Notes: a model not told the origin generated them from the letters alone. DNA of 54,683 nucleotides from Gammaproteobacteria bacterium (GCA_004298065.1 SCRL01000019.1:1-54683), one strand, 5' to 3'; counted from the stretch's first letter, positions 8,982-17,992 are shown. A program made the numbers and translations.

Positions 8982-9623
8982 ATGAAAGACTACCAGCGCG
9001 AGTTTCTCGATTTCGCCATCGAATGCCAGGCCCTGCGCTTCGGCGAGTTCACCCTCAAGAGCGGGCGCATCAGCCCCTACTTCTTCAATACCGGCCTGTT
9101 CAATACCGGCGGCCGGCTGGCGCGCCTCGGGCGGTTCTACGCCCGCGCCATCCGCGATAGCGCGATCCCCTTCGACATGCTGTTCGGCCCGGCGTACAAG
9201 GGCGTGCCGCTCGCGTGCAGCGCCGCCATGGCGCTGGCCGAATCGGGCCCGGACGTGCCCTACGCCTTCAACCGCAAGGAAGTGAAAAAGTACGGCGAGG
9301 GCGGCGTCATCATCGGCGCGCCGCTCGCCGGCCGCGTGCTCATCATCGACGACGTGATCTCGGCCGGCACCTCGGTGCGCGAATCGGTCGAGATCATCCG
9401 CACCGCCGGCGCCACGCCCGCGGGCGTGGCCATCGCCATCGACCGCCAGGAGCGCGGCGAGGGCCAGCTGTCGGCGGTGCAGGAAGTGGAACACAAACTC
9501 GGGCTCAATGTGGTAAGCATTGCCACGCTCGAAACGCTGCTCACCTATTTGCAGGGCAAGGGCGATGGCTCGCGCACCTACGTCACGGCCATCGATTCCT
9601 ACCGGCACCGGTACGGCACTTGA
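8982..9623 (+). CDS. pyrE: Orotate phosphoribosyltransferase
   Basis: Converts orotate and PRPP to OMP in pyrimidine synthesis. The 213-residue protein has [16 protein letters not shown] at the N-terminus, [10 protein letters not shown], the flexible-loop segment [13 protein letters not shown], and the PRPP-binding loop [13 protein letters not shown]. Its length equals that of E. coli PyrE. The ATG at 8982 follows a purine-poor leader. An xth-pyrE divergent pair is common in gammaproteobacteria. Confidence 0.96.
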   Translation: MKDYQREFLDFAIECQALRFGEFTLKSGRISPYFFNTGLFNTGGRLARLGRFYARAIRDSAIPFDMLFGPAYKGVPLACSAAMALAESGPDVPYAFNRKEVKKYGEGGVIIGAPLAGRVLIIDDVISAGTSVRESVEIIRTAGATPAGVAIAIDRQERGEGQLSAVQEVEHKLGLNVVSIATLETLLTYLQGKGDGSRTYVTAIDSYRHRYGT

Positions 9624-9674
9624 GCATTGCCGCGCCCGGCGGTTTCCGGGCATCCGCTGTCTCGGGAGGCAACC

Positions 9675-10223
9675 ATGGTTGTCGTTTCCCGCAGCATCCA
9701 CATCGACGCATCCGTGGAACGGGTGTTCGCCCTGATGGCGGACCCCGCGGCGCGCGCCGCGCTTAATCCGTTCGCCACGCCGATCCGCGTCGAGATCGAG
9801 AACGGCGCGCCGCTGCACCTCGGCAGCGTCTGCCATTACCGGTTGCAGATGGGCAGCCGCATCGTCGACTACCGCTCGCGTATCGTCGAGTTCGAGCCCA
9901 ACCGGCTGATCGTGTCCGAGTCCGAGGCGGAAGTGCCATTCAGCATCCGGGTCGAGATCGTGCCGGACGGGCGCGGCGGCGCGTGGATGCGCCAGGTCGA
10001 GCGCTTCGAACCCACCGACGGGATGCTGCGCGACGCGGTACCGACCACCACGCTCAACGCGGCGTTGCGCCTGGCCCACTGGCTGGCACTCTATCTCGAT
10101 CTCGATGCCGCGCGCTGGCTGCGCGGCCGGCTGGAAGAGGCGTTGTCCCAGAGACTCGGGGACAATCTCGATCGCTGGTTCGAGGCCATCCGCGCGCATC
10201 TCGAAAAAGCTCAAAGTCATTAG
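9675..10223 (+). CDS. SRPBCC/START-like lipid- or ligand-binding domain protein
   Basis: The 182-residue protein begins with the typical polyketide-cyclase/START pattern: SRSIHIDASVERVFALMADP, then a beta-rich middle (YRLQMGSRIVDYRSRIVEFEPNRLIV) and a long C-terminal helix. A gggaggc ribosome site precedes the ATG at 9675. The ligand is unknown. It follows pyrE by 51 bases. Confidence 0.75.
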   Translation: MVVVSRSIHIDASVERVFALMADPAARAALNPFATPIRVEIENGAPLHLGSVCHYRLQMGSRIVDYRSRIVEFEPNRLIVSESEAEVPFSIRVEIVPDGRGGAWMRQVERFEPTDGMLRDAVPTTTLNAALRLAHWLALYLDLDAARWLRGRLEEALSQRLGDNLDRWFEAIRAHLEKAQSH

Positions 10224-10237
10224 CCGATCGCTATCGG

Positions 10238-10669
10238 CTATTCGCTATCCGCCTCTTTACTTCCCCGGCGCTCGTCGTAGCGAATCATGCGCGTGCGCCT
10301 GGCCATGCGTACCGCGCCCTCGTGCACCGCGCCCTCGGCGATGGCGATCACAGGGCTCCGCAGGTCGCCGAGGATGCGCGCGCTCGCGGCGATCTCGAGA
10401 TGCTCGCGCGCGGTGACGTTGCCGTGCACCTCGCCCGCGATCACCACGTGGGTGGCGTTGATGTTGCCCTGCCAGTAACCGTTCTCCGCGAGCACGAAAC
10501 CGGCGGCGATGTCGGCGTTGCCCTCGACCTGACCGCAAACCAGCACGCTGTCCGCGCCGCGCAGCGAACCGCGCAGCAGCACGTCGGGCCCGAGCCTTAC
10601 ACCGACGCGCAGGCGGTCGATGCTGCGGCGGCGACGGGTCAGGCGGCGAAACAGTTTGCGCACGGGCAT
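10238..10669 (-). CDS. Bactofilin-like polymer-forming protein
   Basis: A 143-residue bactofilin-family protein (DUF583). It has a basic N-terminus (MPVRKLFRRLTRRRR) followed by a right-handed beta-helix with repeating small/hydrophobic turns such as LLRGSLRGADSVLVCGQVEGN, THVVIAGEVHGNVTARE and LGDLRSPVIAIAEGAVHEG. Such proteins polymerise without nucleotide and scaffold envelope enzymes. The ATG lies just two bases after the stop of the TSUP transporter gene, so they form an operon. Confidence 0.8.
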   Translation of the reverse strand: MPVRKLFRRLTRRRRSIDRLRVGVRLGPDVLLRGSLRGADSVLVCGQVEGNADIAAGFVLAENGYWQGNINATHVVIAGEVHGNVTAREHLEIAASARILGDLRSPVIAIAEGAVHEGAVRMARRTRMIRYDERRGSKEADSE

Positions 10670-10671
10670 GT

Positions 10672-11424
10672 CTAAAACACCAGCTTGAGGCCGACAAGCA
10701 CGGTGACGATCTCGAACCCGCGCTTGATCCAGCGGTTGCCCTTGACGATCGACCAGTGGGCGCCGAGATAGCCGCCGACGAGCGAGCCCACGAGCAGCAC
10801 CGGCACCCACGACCATTTGATGTCGCCCAGCAGTCCCAGGGTCACGGCGCCGGCGCCGTTCCAGAACAGGCCCACGAGCACGAGCGTGTAGGCCACGGCG
10901 CGGCGGTAGTCGAGCCCGAACCAGCGCACCAGCCAGATCGTGCAAAACAGCCCCGTGCCCGAGGTGAGCGAGCCGTTGAGCACGCCGACGAGGAACAGCG
11001 CCGCGCCGCCGAGGACGTAGCCGCGGCGATGACGGTTCCTCGGCGCGTGCTCGAGCCCGAGTTGCTTGTTGAAATAGGAATAGACGCCGAGACCGATGGT
11101 GAGCAACCCGAGCGAGACCTGCGCCCAGCGGTCCGGCACCTGCAAAATGAACGCCGCGCCCAGCACCACGCCCGGCAGGCCGGTGGCGAGAACGAAAAGC
11201 GAGAAACGCCGTTCGAGCGATTTTTCTTTCAGGTGACGCAGCGTCGCGCCGACCCCGAGCGCCACGCTCGCGACCTTGTGCGTCGCGAGCGCGATGCCGA
11301 ACGGCAGGCCGAGGAGGATAAGCGCCGGGAATTGCAGCAGCCCGGCGCCGCCGCCGGCGAAGGCGGAAAACACATTGGCCACGAGCGCGATGAAAAACAG
11401 CAGTATCTGTTCGAACCAATCCAC
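10672..11424 (-). CDS. TauE/SafE (TSUP) family membrane transporter
   Basis: The 250-residue protein has about eight membrane helices and the paired TSUP motifs: SAFAGGGAGLLQFPALILLG at residues 21-40 and LNGSLTSGTGLF near 150. The family exports sulfite, sulfoacetate or other organosulfur anions. In a sulfite-oxidising cell a sulfite role is plausible but not shown. It probably forms an operon with the downstream bactofilin. Confidence 0.85.
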   Translation of the reverse strand: MDWFEQILLFFIALVANVFSAFAGGGAGLLQFPALILLGLPFGIALATHKVASVALGVGATLRHLKEKSLERRFSLFVLATGLPGVVLGAAFILQVPDRWAQVSLGLLTIGLGVYSYFNKQLGLEHAPRNRHRRGYVLGGAALFLVGVLNGSLTSGTGLFCTIWLVRWFGLDYRRAVAYTLVLVGLFWNGAGAVTLGLLGDIKWSWVPVLLVGSLVGGYLGAHWSIVKGNRWIKRGFEIVTVLVGLKLVF

Positions 11425-11558
11425 CGCGCGACCCGGGCCGTCATGGAAATAGGGAGGTCCGGATTATGGCACAACCCTCCGGAATTTCCCGGCGCCGCGC
11501 GTTGACACGTCCGGACGGGATGCCTATCTTGAGGGTGAACTGTCGAGGCTCTTGAATC

Positions 11559-12221
11559 ATGTCATTCGCACGCGCCCTTCTCATCTTCTCCCTCATATTG
11601 CTCCTGCCGTTGTCCGCCGGCGCCGCCGAGCCGAAAGGCAAGCTCATCAAGAAATGCCAGGACGCCGCCGGCAGGTGGCACTACGGCGATTCCGCCGCCG
11701 AGGAATGCGCCAAATCGAAGATCACCGAGATCAGCGAGAAGGGCGTGAAGAAAAAGGAGATCGCCGCGCCGCCAACGGAACAGGAGCTGCGCGAACGCGA
11801 GGCGCGCAAGGACGAGATCGAAAAGGAACGCAAGCTGGCGGAGGAAAAGCAGCGCCGCGACGAGCTGCTGCTTTCCACCTACGGCCACGAGGACGACATC
11901 GCCTACAGCCGCGACCGCAGGCTCGTGCAGATCGAATCGGCCATCAAGGCGAGCGAGGACACGCTGCAATCGCTGCGCGCGGCGCTCGCGCGCCTCGAAG
12001 CCCAGGCGGCCGAGGAATCGCGCGGCGGCGCGCCGGTGCCGGCGCCGACGGCGAAGAGCATCGCCCAGACCAAAAACCAGATCGCCACCCACGAAGCGGC
12101 GGTCCAGGCCAAGCGCAAGGAACAGGAGGCCGTGCGCCAGCAGGCGGTGGCCGATCTCGCGCGCTACCGCGAGCTCAAGCAACAGGCGCCGGCGACGAAA
12201 AACGACAAGAAGAAGAAATAG
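11559..12221 (+). CDS. Periplasmic DUF4124-like coiled-coil protein
   Basis: A 220-residue exported protein. A signal peptide (MSFARALLIFSLILLLPLSAGAA) is followed by a short domain with two cysteines (KKCQDAAGRWHYGDSAAEEC), as in DUF4124 proteins. A long charged coiled coil runs from about residue 70 to the end, with a Lys tail. Such proteins are common in gammaproteobacteria and mostly uncharacterised. The gene converges on moaE with a three-base gap. Confidence 0.75.
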   Translation: MSFARALLIFSLILLLPLSAGAAEPKGKLIKKCQDAAGRWHYGDSAAEECAKSKITEISEKGVKKKEIAAPPTEQELREREARKDEIEKERKLAEEKQRRDELLLSTYGHEDDIAYSRDRRLVQIESAIKASEDTLQSLRAALARLEAQAAEESRGGAPVPAPTAKSIAQTKNQIATHEAAVQAKRKEQEAVRQQAVADLARYRELKQQAPATKNDKKKK

Positions 12222-12224
12222 GTT

Positions 12225-12659
12225 TCAGGGCGATTCCGGCTCGACCCAACGCTCGCCCGACGCCGTCCGCTCCCGCTTCCAGAACGGCACGCGCGACTTG
12301 AGCGCCTCGACCACGTGGCGGCAGGCATCGAACGCCGGCGCGCGGTGCGCCGCCCACACCGCTACCAGCACGATCGGTTCGTCCGGCGCAAGCTTGCCCA
12401 CGCGGTGCAGCACCAGGCAGTCGAGGATGTCCCACCGCCCCGCCGCCTCGCGGCACGTGGCCTCGAGCTCGCGCTCGGTCATGCCCGGATAGTGTTCCAG
12501 CGTCATGGTCGACACTTGCGCGCCGTGGCTCAGCTCGCGCAGGGTGCCGACGAAGATCGCGGTCGCGCCATATTTCCCGGCCAGCTCGGGATGCTCGCGC
12601 CGGTAGCTCTCGATTTCGCGCCACGGATCGAATGGCGCGTCTGTCACCTGTACTTTCAT
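12225..12659 (-). CDS. moaE: Molybdopterin synthase catalytic subunit
   Basis: Large subunit of molybdopterin synthase, which converts precursor Z to molybdopterin with sulfur from MoaD thiocarboxylate. The 144 residues include ATAIFVGTLRELSHG, MTLEHYPGMTERELE, VLHRVGKLAPDEPIVLVAVWA, HRAPAFDACRHVVEALKSRV and the catalytic-lysine segment PFWKRE. It lies downstream of moaD, separated by a palindromic repeat that has also altered the end of moaD. Confidence 0.95.
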   Translation of the reverse strand: MKVQVTDAPFDPWREIESYRREHPELAGKYGATAIFVGTLRELSHGAQVSTMTLEHYPGMTERELEATCREAAGRWDILDCLVLHRVGKLAPDEPIVLVAVWAAHRAPAFDACRHVVEALKSRVPFWKRERTASGERWVEPESP

Positions 12660-12690
12660 GTTTTCCTATATAAAGAACTAAAAAAACTTA

Positions 12691-12769
12691 ACCACAGAGG
12701 ACACAGAGATCACAGAGGTCTTTTTTCATTATCTTCCTTGGCCTCTGTGTCCTCCGTGTTCTCTGTGGT
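12691..12769. repeat. Palindromic CACAGAG element, copy B
   Basis: The second copy of the inverted repeat at 8033-8112. The left arm is accacagaggacacagag and the right arm ends tgttctctgtggt, with a T-rich loop around 12720-12735. It occupies the space between moaD and moaE and is translated in part as the abnormal tail of MoaD (the ENTEDTEAKE stretch). Confidence 0.85.
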
Positions 12770-13009
12770 GAATGTCGTTTGGCCGCCCGTCACCGGCGGG
12801 AAGAAAGCCACCTCGTCGCCGTCGCGCACCGGGCGGTCGAAGCCGGCATGTTCGAGATTCACCGCCGCGAGCAGCCGCGCCGGGCGCGGCTCGCCCGTGG
12901 CCCGCGCCCAGACATCGGCGACATCGCGCACGCCGGCGGCATTGAGAACGACCTCGGCCTTGCCCAACCGCTCCCGGACACTGGCGAAAAACCTGACTGT
13001 AATGCTCAT
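12710..13009 (-). CDS. moaD: Molybdopterin synthase sulfur carrier subunit with repeat-derived C-terminal tail
   Basis: Ubiquitin-like sulfur carrier: MSITVRFFASVRERLGKAE, AAVNLEHAGFDRPVRDGDEVAFFPPVTGG. In the family the protein ends at this Gly-Gly, whose carboxylate is adenylated by MoeB and thiolated. Here the GG codons (12782-12787) are followed by CAA rather than a stop. The frame runs 23 more residues through the palindromic element (TTENTEDTEAKEDNEKRPL), giving 99 residues instead of about 76. A single T-to-C change in an ancestral TAA would explain it. Unless the tail is removed, the product should not accept sulfur. Confidence 0.85.
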   Translation of the reverse strand: MSITVRFFASVRERLGKAEVVLNAAGVRDVADVWARATGEPRPARLLAAVNLEHAGFDRPVRDGDEVAFFPPVTGGQTTFTTENTEDTEAKEDNEKRPL

Positions 13010-13327
13010 CTAAATACACCTCTTTTCCGGATCATTTCTCCCGCCTTCTTGGCCGGTTTTACGCTAGAATTGCGCCCCCTTTGGGGCCGGTTTGCGGTGT
13101 TGCTGTCAAATACCAGCCGCATGGTTCTTATATCTTCCGAAGTATCTGAAATTACTCGGAATTTGCGATAGCTGCCAGAAAATAAAGGAAACTTATGAGC
13201 GCAGCCAGTAATTCTAATTAGTTTTAGCCGGGGCAACCCTATAGAGTTTCACGGCTCGGAACACAATCATCACCTCTTTTTTCCGATCTGCAATCCATTT
13301 TTTCCGCTTCAAGGGGAACAGAGAATC
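13010..13327. promoter_or_regulatory. Divergent intergenic region between moaD and sat
   Basis: 318 bases with no sizeable gene. It must contain the leftward moaD and rightward sat promoters, but I see no strong match for either. A small GC palindrome (gccccctttggggc) lies near 13075. Further on is a purine-rich site and an eight-codon frame, MSAASNSN, at 13196-13222, about 105 bases before sat. The sat gene has a good ribosome site (aagggga). Whether the mini-frame is a leader peptide is unknown. Confidence 0.4.
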
Positions 13328-14539
13328 ATGTCGAAACTGGTCAATCCACACGGCAGCAATGACCTGAAACCGTTGCTGCTCCAGGGCAAGGCGCTCGACG
13401 ACGAGAAGAAGCGCGCCCAGACACTGCCGAAGATCCGTATCAGCTCGCGCGAAACGGGCGACCTCATCATGATGGGCATCGGCGGTTTCACGCCGCTCGA
13501 TGGTTTCATGACCCACGCCGACTGGCAGGGCGTGTGCGACGGCATGAAGATGGCCAACGGCCTGTTCTGGCCGATCCCGATCACCCTCTCCGCCGACAAG
13601 GCCACCGCCGACGGTATCAAGACCGGTGCCGACGTGGCACTCGTGGATTCCGAGTCGGGCGAGATCATGGCGACGATGAAGGTCGCCGAGAAGTACACGA
13701 TCGACAAGGCGCACGAGTGCATGCAGGTCTACAAGACCGCCGACCTCGAGCACCCGGGCGTGAAGATGGTCATGGCGCAGGGCGAGGTGAACCTCGCCGG
13801 CCCGGTCAAGGTGCTCTCCACCGGCAAGTTCAAGGAAGAGTACGGCGACCAGTTCATGACCCCGGCCGAGACCCGCGCCGCGTTCGAAAAAATGGGCTGG
13901 TCCAAGATCGCCGCGTTCCAGACCCGCAACCCGATGCACCGCAGCCACGAGTACCTGGCCAAGATCGCCATCGAGACCATGGACGGCGTGCTGATTCACT
14001 CCCTGCTCGGCGCCCTCAAGCCGGGCGACATCCCGGCCGAGGTGCGTTCCGAAGCCATCGCGGTGCTGATCAAGAACTACTTCGCGCCCAACACCGTGAT
14101 CCAGGCCGGCTACCCGCTCGACATGCGCTACGCCGGTCCGCGCGAGGCGCTCTTGCACGCGCTGTTCCGCCAGAACTACGGCTGCTCGCACCTGATCGTG
14201 GGCCGCGACCACGCCGGCGTGGGTGACTATTACGGCCCGTTCGACGCGCAGAAGATCTTCGACGAAATCCCGAAGGACGCGCTCGAAACCAAGAACATGA
14301 ACATCGACTGGACCTTCTGGTGCAACAAGTGCGGCGGCATGGCCTCGCAGCGCACCTGCCCGCACACCAAGGACGACCGCATCCTGCTGTCCGGCACCAA
14401 GGTCCGCGCCATGCTGTCCGAAGGCAAGGACCTGCCGGTCGAATTCAGCCGCCCGGAAGTGGCCAAGGTGCTGCAGAAATACTACGCTGGCCTCACCGAA
14501 AAGGTTGAAATCAAGCTTTCCGGGCATTCCGCCCGGTAG
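13328..14539 (+). CDS. sat: Dissimilatory sulfate adenylyltransferase (ATP sulfurylase)
   Basis: In sulfur oxidisers this homo-oligomeric enzyme runs in reverse, making ATP and sulfate from APS and pyrophosphate. The 403 residues include [10 protein letters not shown], the active-site motif [13 protein letters not shown] near residue 198, [17 protein letters not shown], a Zn-type [15 protein letters not shown] near 332, and [10 protein letters not shown]. The Zn motif and length are typical of the dissimilatory Sat of sulfur bacteria rather than assimilatory CysDN. It is the first gene of sat-aprMBA and is GC-richer than the apr genes behind it. Confidence 0.97.
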   Translation: MSKLVNPHGSNDLKPLLLQGKALDDEKKRAQTLPKIRISSRETGDLIMMGIGGFTPLDGFMTHADWQGVCDGMKMANGLFWPIPITLSADKATADGIKTGADVALVDSESGEIMATMKVAEKYTIDKAHECMQVYKTADLEHPGVKMVMAQGEVNLAGPVKVLSTGKFKEEYGDQFMTPAETRAAFEKMGWSKIAAFQTRNPMHRSHEYLAKIAIETMDGVLIHSLLGALKPGDIPAEVRSEAIAVLIKNYFAPNTVIQAGYPLDMRYAGPREALLHALFRQNYGCSHLIVGRDHAGVGDYYGPFDAQKIFDEIPKDALETKNMNIDWTFWCNKCGGMASQRTCPHTKDDRILLSGTKVRAMLSEGKDLPVEFSRPEVAKVLQKYYAGLTEKVEIKLSGHSAR

Positions 14540-14590
14540 TTTAATATTGCGGCACAAAAATTTAATCGTAACTAAGAGGATATTCTAAAC

Positions 14591-15442
14591 ATGTTTATGA
14601 GCAATCCCTTTGCCGAACTTTCGGCATATATACCTGTTGCCGTCATGCAAGGGTATATCGTCCTGATGGCCCTGCTGGTGATCGTTGGAACCATCATGGA
14701 CATGAAGCACAAGAAGAGCGCGAAATACTTTTTCCTGAACGCGGAAAAAGCCAAGAAGGAAGCCAAGCGTGAAGTTGGCGCTGGAGAAAAAGTCGCTATC
14801 GCTACGCAGGTGCTGTTGGTCGAAGTGGCGACATCCGGTGAGTTCAAAAATGTAAAACGCAGACTTTCTCATCTGCTGACCATGTGGGGCACCGTTCTTT
14901 TCATCGCGACGACCGCGATCCTGATTTTCGGTTACCCCACCGCCGCGACGCCGGCGCCTTCCATCCTGCCGCAACTCTGGCATATCGGCGCGCTCATGCT
15001 CGCCCTGGGTGGATACTGGTTCTGGTTCTTTATCCGGGTTGACGTCTCGGCAGAGGGTAATCCCTGGTACCGCGTGGAACGCGCCGATCTGTTCATCCTT
15101 TCCCTGCTCGCGACCGCCACCTTCGCTTTGATCTGGTCCTATACCCAGTATAGCGGCATCGCCGGCTGGTCGACCCTGTTCCTGATTCTGTTTGCCGGCT
15201 CCGGCGTCGTGCTGTTCGGCGGCGTGTACTGGTCCAAGTTCGCGCACATGTTCTTCAAGCCCGCCGCCGCTTTCCAGAAGCGTGTGACCGTTGCCGATGG
15301 CTCGCGGGAAAATTTGCCGCCCGATTACGATCTGTCGAGCCCTGAAGTGCACAAACTGTTTCCGGATGTCCCGATGTACATGGGAAAGAATCCGCCCAAC
15401 ATGGGGCCCGGCATCCGGCGCGAGCCCGCGAAGCACTATTAA
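14591..15442 (+). CDS. aprM: AprM, membrane anchor linked to APS reductase
   Basis: A 283-residue membrane protein with about five to six hydrophobic helices (residues 17-37, 95-113, 128-147, 167-186, 196-214). It is found next to aprBA in sulfur oxidisers that lack the QmoABC complex. It is thought to pass electrons from AprBA to the quinone pool, but this is based on gene context. The C-terminal soluble tail is proline-rich (PDVPMYMGKNPPNMGPG). An aagagga site precedes the ATG. Confidence 0.9.
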   Translation: MFMSNPFAELSAYIPVAVMQGYIVLMALLVIVGTIMDMKHKKSAKYFFLNAEKAKKEAKREVGAGEKVAIATQVLLVEVATSGEFKNVKRRLSHLLTMWGTVLFIATTAILIFGYPTAATPAPSILPQLWHIGALMLALGGYWFWFFIRVDVSAEGNPWYRVERADLFILSLLATATFALIWSYTQYSGIAGWSTLFLILFAGSGVVLFGGVYWSKFAHMFFKPAAAFQKRVTVADGSRENLPPDYDLSSPEVHKLFPDVPMYMGKNPPNMGPGIRREPAKHY

Positions 15443-15484
15443 TAAGCGCTCATTTCACTATTACTCAAGTAGAGAGAGATCACT

Positions 15485-15967
15485 ATGCCGACATTCGTAT
15501 ATATGACTCGTTGCGATGGTTGCGGGCAGTGCGTGGATATCTGCCCGTCAGACATCATGCACATCGACAAATCACTTCGTCGTGCCTACAACATCGAACC
15601 CAACATGTGCTGGGAATGTTATTCCTGCGTGAAGGCCTGCCCGCACCACGCCATTGACGTGCGTGGGTATGCCGACTTCGCGCCGCTGGGTCACTCGGTA
15701 CGCGTGCACCGCGATGAAGAAAAGGGTGTCATTGCATGGCACATCAAGTTCCGCAATGGCAAAAAAGACCTGCAGCTGCTGGCACCCATTACGACCAAGC
15801 CTTGGGGTACAGCGATTCCAAAACTGGCTGACGCCGCCGCACCAGGCAAGGACATGATTGACAGCCAATTGTTGTTTAACGAGCCAAAGTATGTACGTAT
15901 GGACAATGGTGGTTTGAATACCCTCCAGTCCAATGGCTTGTCACTTAAAGAAGGGGTGTACTACTAA
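15485..15967 (+). CDS. aprB: Adenylylsulfate reductase beta subunit
   Basis: Iron-sulfur subunit of APS reductase. The N-terminal half carries two 4Fe-4S sets: C10, C13, C16, C20 and C42, C45, C48, C52 (RCDGCGQCVDICP; MCWECYSCVKACP). The C-terminal tail wraps around AprA in known structures. The length of 160 is normal. The stop codon overlaps the aprA start by one base. The gene has more AT-ending codons than sat. Confidence 0.97.
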   Translation: MPTFVYMTRCDGCGQCVDICPSDIMHIDKSLRRAYNIEPNMCWECYSCVKACPHHAIDVRGYADFAPLGHSVRVHRDEEKGVIAWHIKFRNGKKDLQLLAPITTKPWGTAIPKLADAAAPGKDMIDSQLLFNEPKYVRMDNGGLNTLQSNGLSLKEGVYY

Positions 15968-17874
15968 TGGGCTACAAGACTATTGTTGAAGACAATATCG
16001 ATATCCTCGTTGCAGGCGCGGGCCTTGGCGGGACCGGCGCTGCGTTCGAAGCCCGGTATTGGGGCAAGGACAAGAAGATCGTCATTGCCGAAAAAGCCAA
16101 CATCGACCGTTCTGGTGCAGTAGCCCAGGGTCTGTACGCGATCAACTGCTACATGGGTACCCGTTTCGGCGAGAACAAGCCGGAAGATCACGTGCGCTAT
16201 GCACGTATCGACCTGATGGGCATGGTGCGTGAAGACCTGGCATTCGACATGGCGCGCCACGTTGACTCGGCGGTTCACCAGTTCGAAGAATGGGGTCTGC
16301 CGATCATGCGTAACGAGAAGACCGGCGCGTATCTGCGCGAAGGTCGCTGGCAGATCATGATTCACGGTGAATCCTACAAGCCGATTGTGGCCGAAGCCGC
16401 CAAGAAGTCGGCCGACAAGGTCTACAACCGCGTCTGCGTCACCCATCTGCTGATGGACGAATCCAAGGAAAACCGCGTAGCGGGTGCCGTTGGGTTCAAC
16501 GTCCGTACCGGTAACTACCACGTATTCAAGGCCAAGACCGTTATCTGCGGTGCCGGTGGTGCCTCTAACATCTTCAAGCCGCGTTCAGTCGGTGAAGGTG
16601 CAGGCCGCGTGTGGTACGCACCGTGGTCATCGGGTTCTGCTTACGGTCTGATGATCGGCGCAGGCGCGAAAATGACGCAAATGGAAAACCGTATCGTGCT
16701 GGCCCGTTTCAAAGATGGTTACGGCCCGGTCGGCGCCTACTTCCTGCATCTGAAGACTTACACCCAGAACGCCTATGGTGAAGAGTACGAGTCAAAGTGG
16801 TTCCCGGAACTTCAGAAGATGGTAGGCAAGGAATACCTGGATCCGGAAGCGTCTCACCGCACTCATCGTCCGATTCCGACCTGTCTGCGTAACCACGCCA
16901 TTATCCAAGAAGTGAACGCCGGTCGCGGTCCGATTCACATGGTGACCATGGAAGCCTTCCAGGATCCACATCTGGAAGAGATTGGCTGGCACAACTTCCT
17001 GGGCATGACCGTCGGTCAGGCCGTGCTGTGGGCAGCGACTGACGTTGATCCGAAGTACGAAAACCCCGAACTGACGACGTCTGAGCCCTATGTGATGGGT
17101 TCACATGCAACCGGTTGCGGTGCATGGGTATCAGGACCGGAAGACATCTCTCCGCCGGAATACTTCTGGGGCTACAACCGTATGACGACCGTTGAAGGTC
17201 TGTTTGGTTGCGGTGACGCTGCCGGTGGCACACCGCACGCGTTCTCATCCGGTTCCTTCACGGAAGGTCGTCTGGCTGCCAAAGCTGCCTGCAAGTACAT
17301 CGACGATGGCAAGGCGGAAGGCATTCGCGTGTCTGACGAGCAGATCCAGCGTCGCAAGGAAGAGATCTACAAGCCGCTCGAAACCTACACGGTTTACAAG
17401 AACGAAGTGGTGGCCGGTACCGTCAACCCGAACTTCATCAATCCGCGGCAGGGTCTGGATCGCCTGCAGAAGCTGATGGATGAGTACTGCGGCGGTTTCG
17501 GTGTGAACTACATGACCAACGACAAGCTGCTGAACATCGGTCTGAAGAAGATGGCGATTCTGGGCGAAGACCTGGAAAATGTGGCTGCTTCCGATATCCA
17601 TGAACTGCTGCGCGCATGGGAACTGAAGCATCGCTTCCTGACTTCAGAAGCCGTGTTCCACCATACCTTGTTCCGCAAGGAGACTCGTTGGCCGGGTTAC
17701 TACTACCGTGGTGACGCCATGAATCTGGACGATAAGAACTGGCACGTGCTGACAGTATCTCGTCGTGATCCGAAGACTGGTGAGTACACAATGGAAAAAG
17801 CCCCGTTGTATCACCTGGTCGGTGACCTCGAGGACAAAGACCTGGCTAAGCTGAAGGCAGAAGGCCACCACTAA
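15967..17874 (+). CDS. aprA: Adenylylsulfate reductase alpha subunit
   Basis: Flavin subunit of APS reductase; oxidises sulfite plus AMP to APS in the oxidative direction. The 635 residues begin with the FAD-binding GAGLGGTGAAFEARYWG near residue 17, followed by SGAVAQGLYAINCYMG, the active-site region ENRIVLARFKDGYGPVGAYF and HATGCGAWVSGPED, and GCGDAAGGTPHAFSSGSFTEGR. It is full length. It is followed by two hairpins closing the sat-apr unit. Base composition is lower in GC than most neighbours, which fits the known lateral spread of apr genes. Confidence 0.98.
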   Translation: MGYKTIVEDNIDILVAGAGLGGTGAAFEARYWGKDKKIVIAEKANIDRSGAVAQGLYAINCYMGTRFGENKPEDHVRYARIDLMGMVREDLAFDMARHVDSAVHQFEEWGLPIMRNEKTGAYLREGRWQIMIHGESYKPIVAEAAKKSADKVYNRVCVTHLLMDESKENRVAGAVGFNVRTGNYHVFKAKTVICGAGGASNIFKPRSVGEGAGRVWYAPWSSGSAYGLMIGAGAKMTQMENRIVLARFKDGYGPVGAYFLHLKTYTQNAYGEEYESKWFPELQKMVGKEYLDPEASHRTHRPIPTCLRNHAIIQEVNAGRGPIHMVTMEAFQDPHLEEIGWHNFLGMTVGQAVLWAATDVDPKYENPELTTSEPYVMGSHATGCGAWVSGPEDISPPEYFWGYNRMTTVEGLFGCGDAAGGTPHAFSSGSFTEGRLAAKAACKYIDDGKAEGIRVSDEQIQRRKEEIYKPLETYTVYKNEVVAGTVNPNFINPRQGLDRLQKLMDEYCGGFGVNYMTNDKLLNIGLKKMAILGEDLENVAASDIHELLRAWELKHRFLTSEAVFHHTLFRKETRWPGYYYRGDAMNLDDKNWHVLTVSRRDPKTGEYTMEKAPLYHLVGDLEDKDLAKLKAEGHH

Positions 17875-17884
17875 GCAAATAAGG

Positions 17885-17906
17885 ACCTGGCTTTTACAAG
17901 CCAGGT
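17885..17906 (+). terminator. Hairpin 1 after aprA
   Basis: A nine-base perfect stem (acctggctt / aagccaggt) with a four-base loop, ten bases after the aprA stop. It lacks a T tract, so it may be an mRNA-stabilising hairpin in front of the true terminator. Confidence 0.6.
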
Positions 17907-17920
17907 ATTATGTTTGCGAG

Positions 17921-17957
17921 AAAAAGGACCGACATGTAATGTGTTGGTCCTTTTTTT
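17921..17957 (+). terminator. Rho-independent terminator after aprA
   Basis: The stem ggaccgaca / tgttggtcc (nine pairs, one G-T) is flanked by AAAAA upstream and seven T downstream, so it can work in both directions. It separates sat-aprMBA from the next cluster. Confidence 0.85.
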
Positions 17958-17992
17958 CTATCCAATGAGAGCCGTGTCAGTGAGATTTTGTT

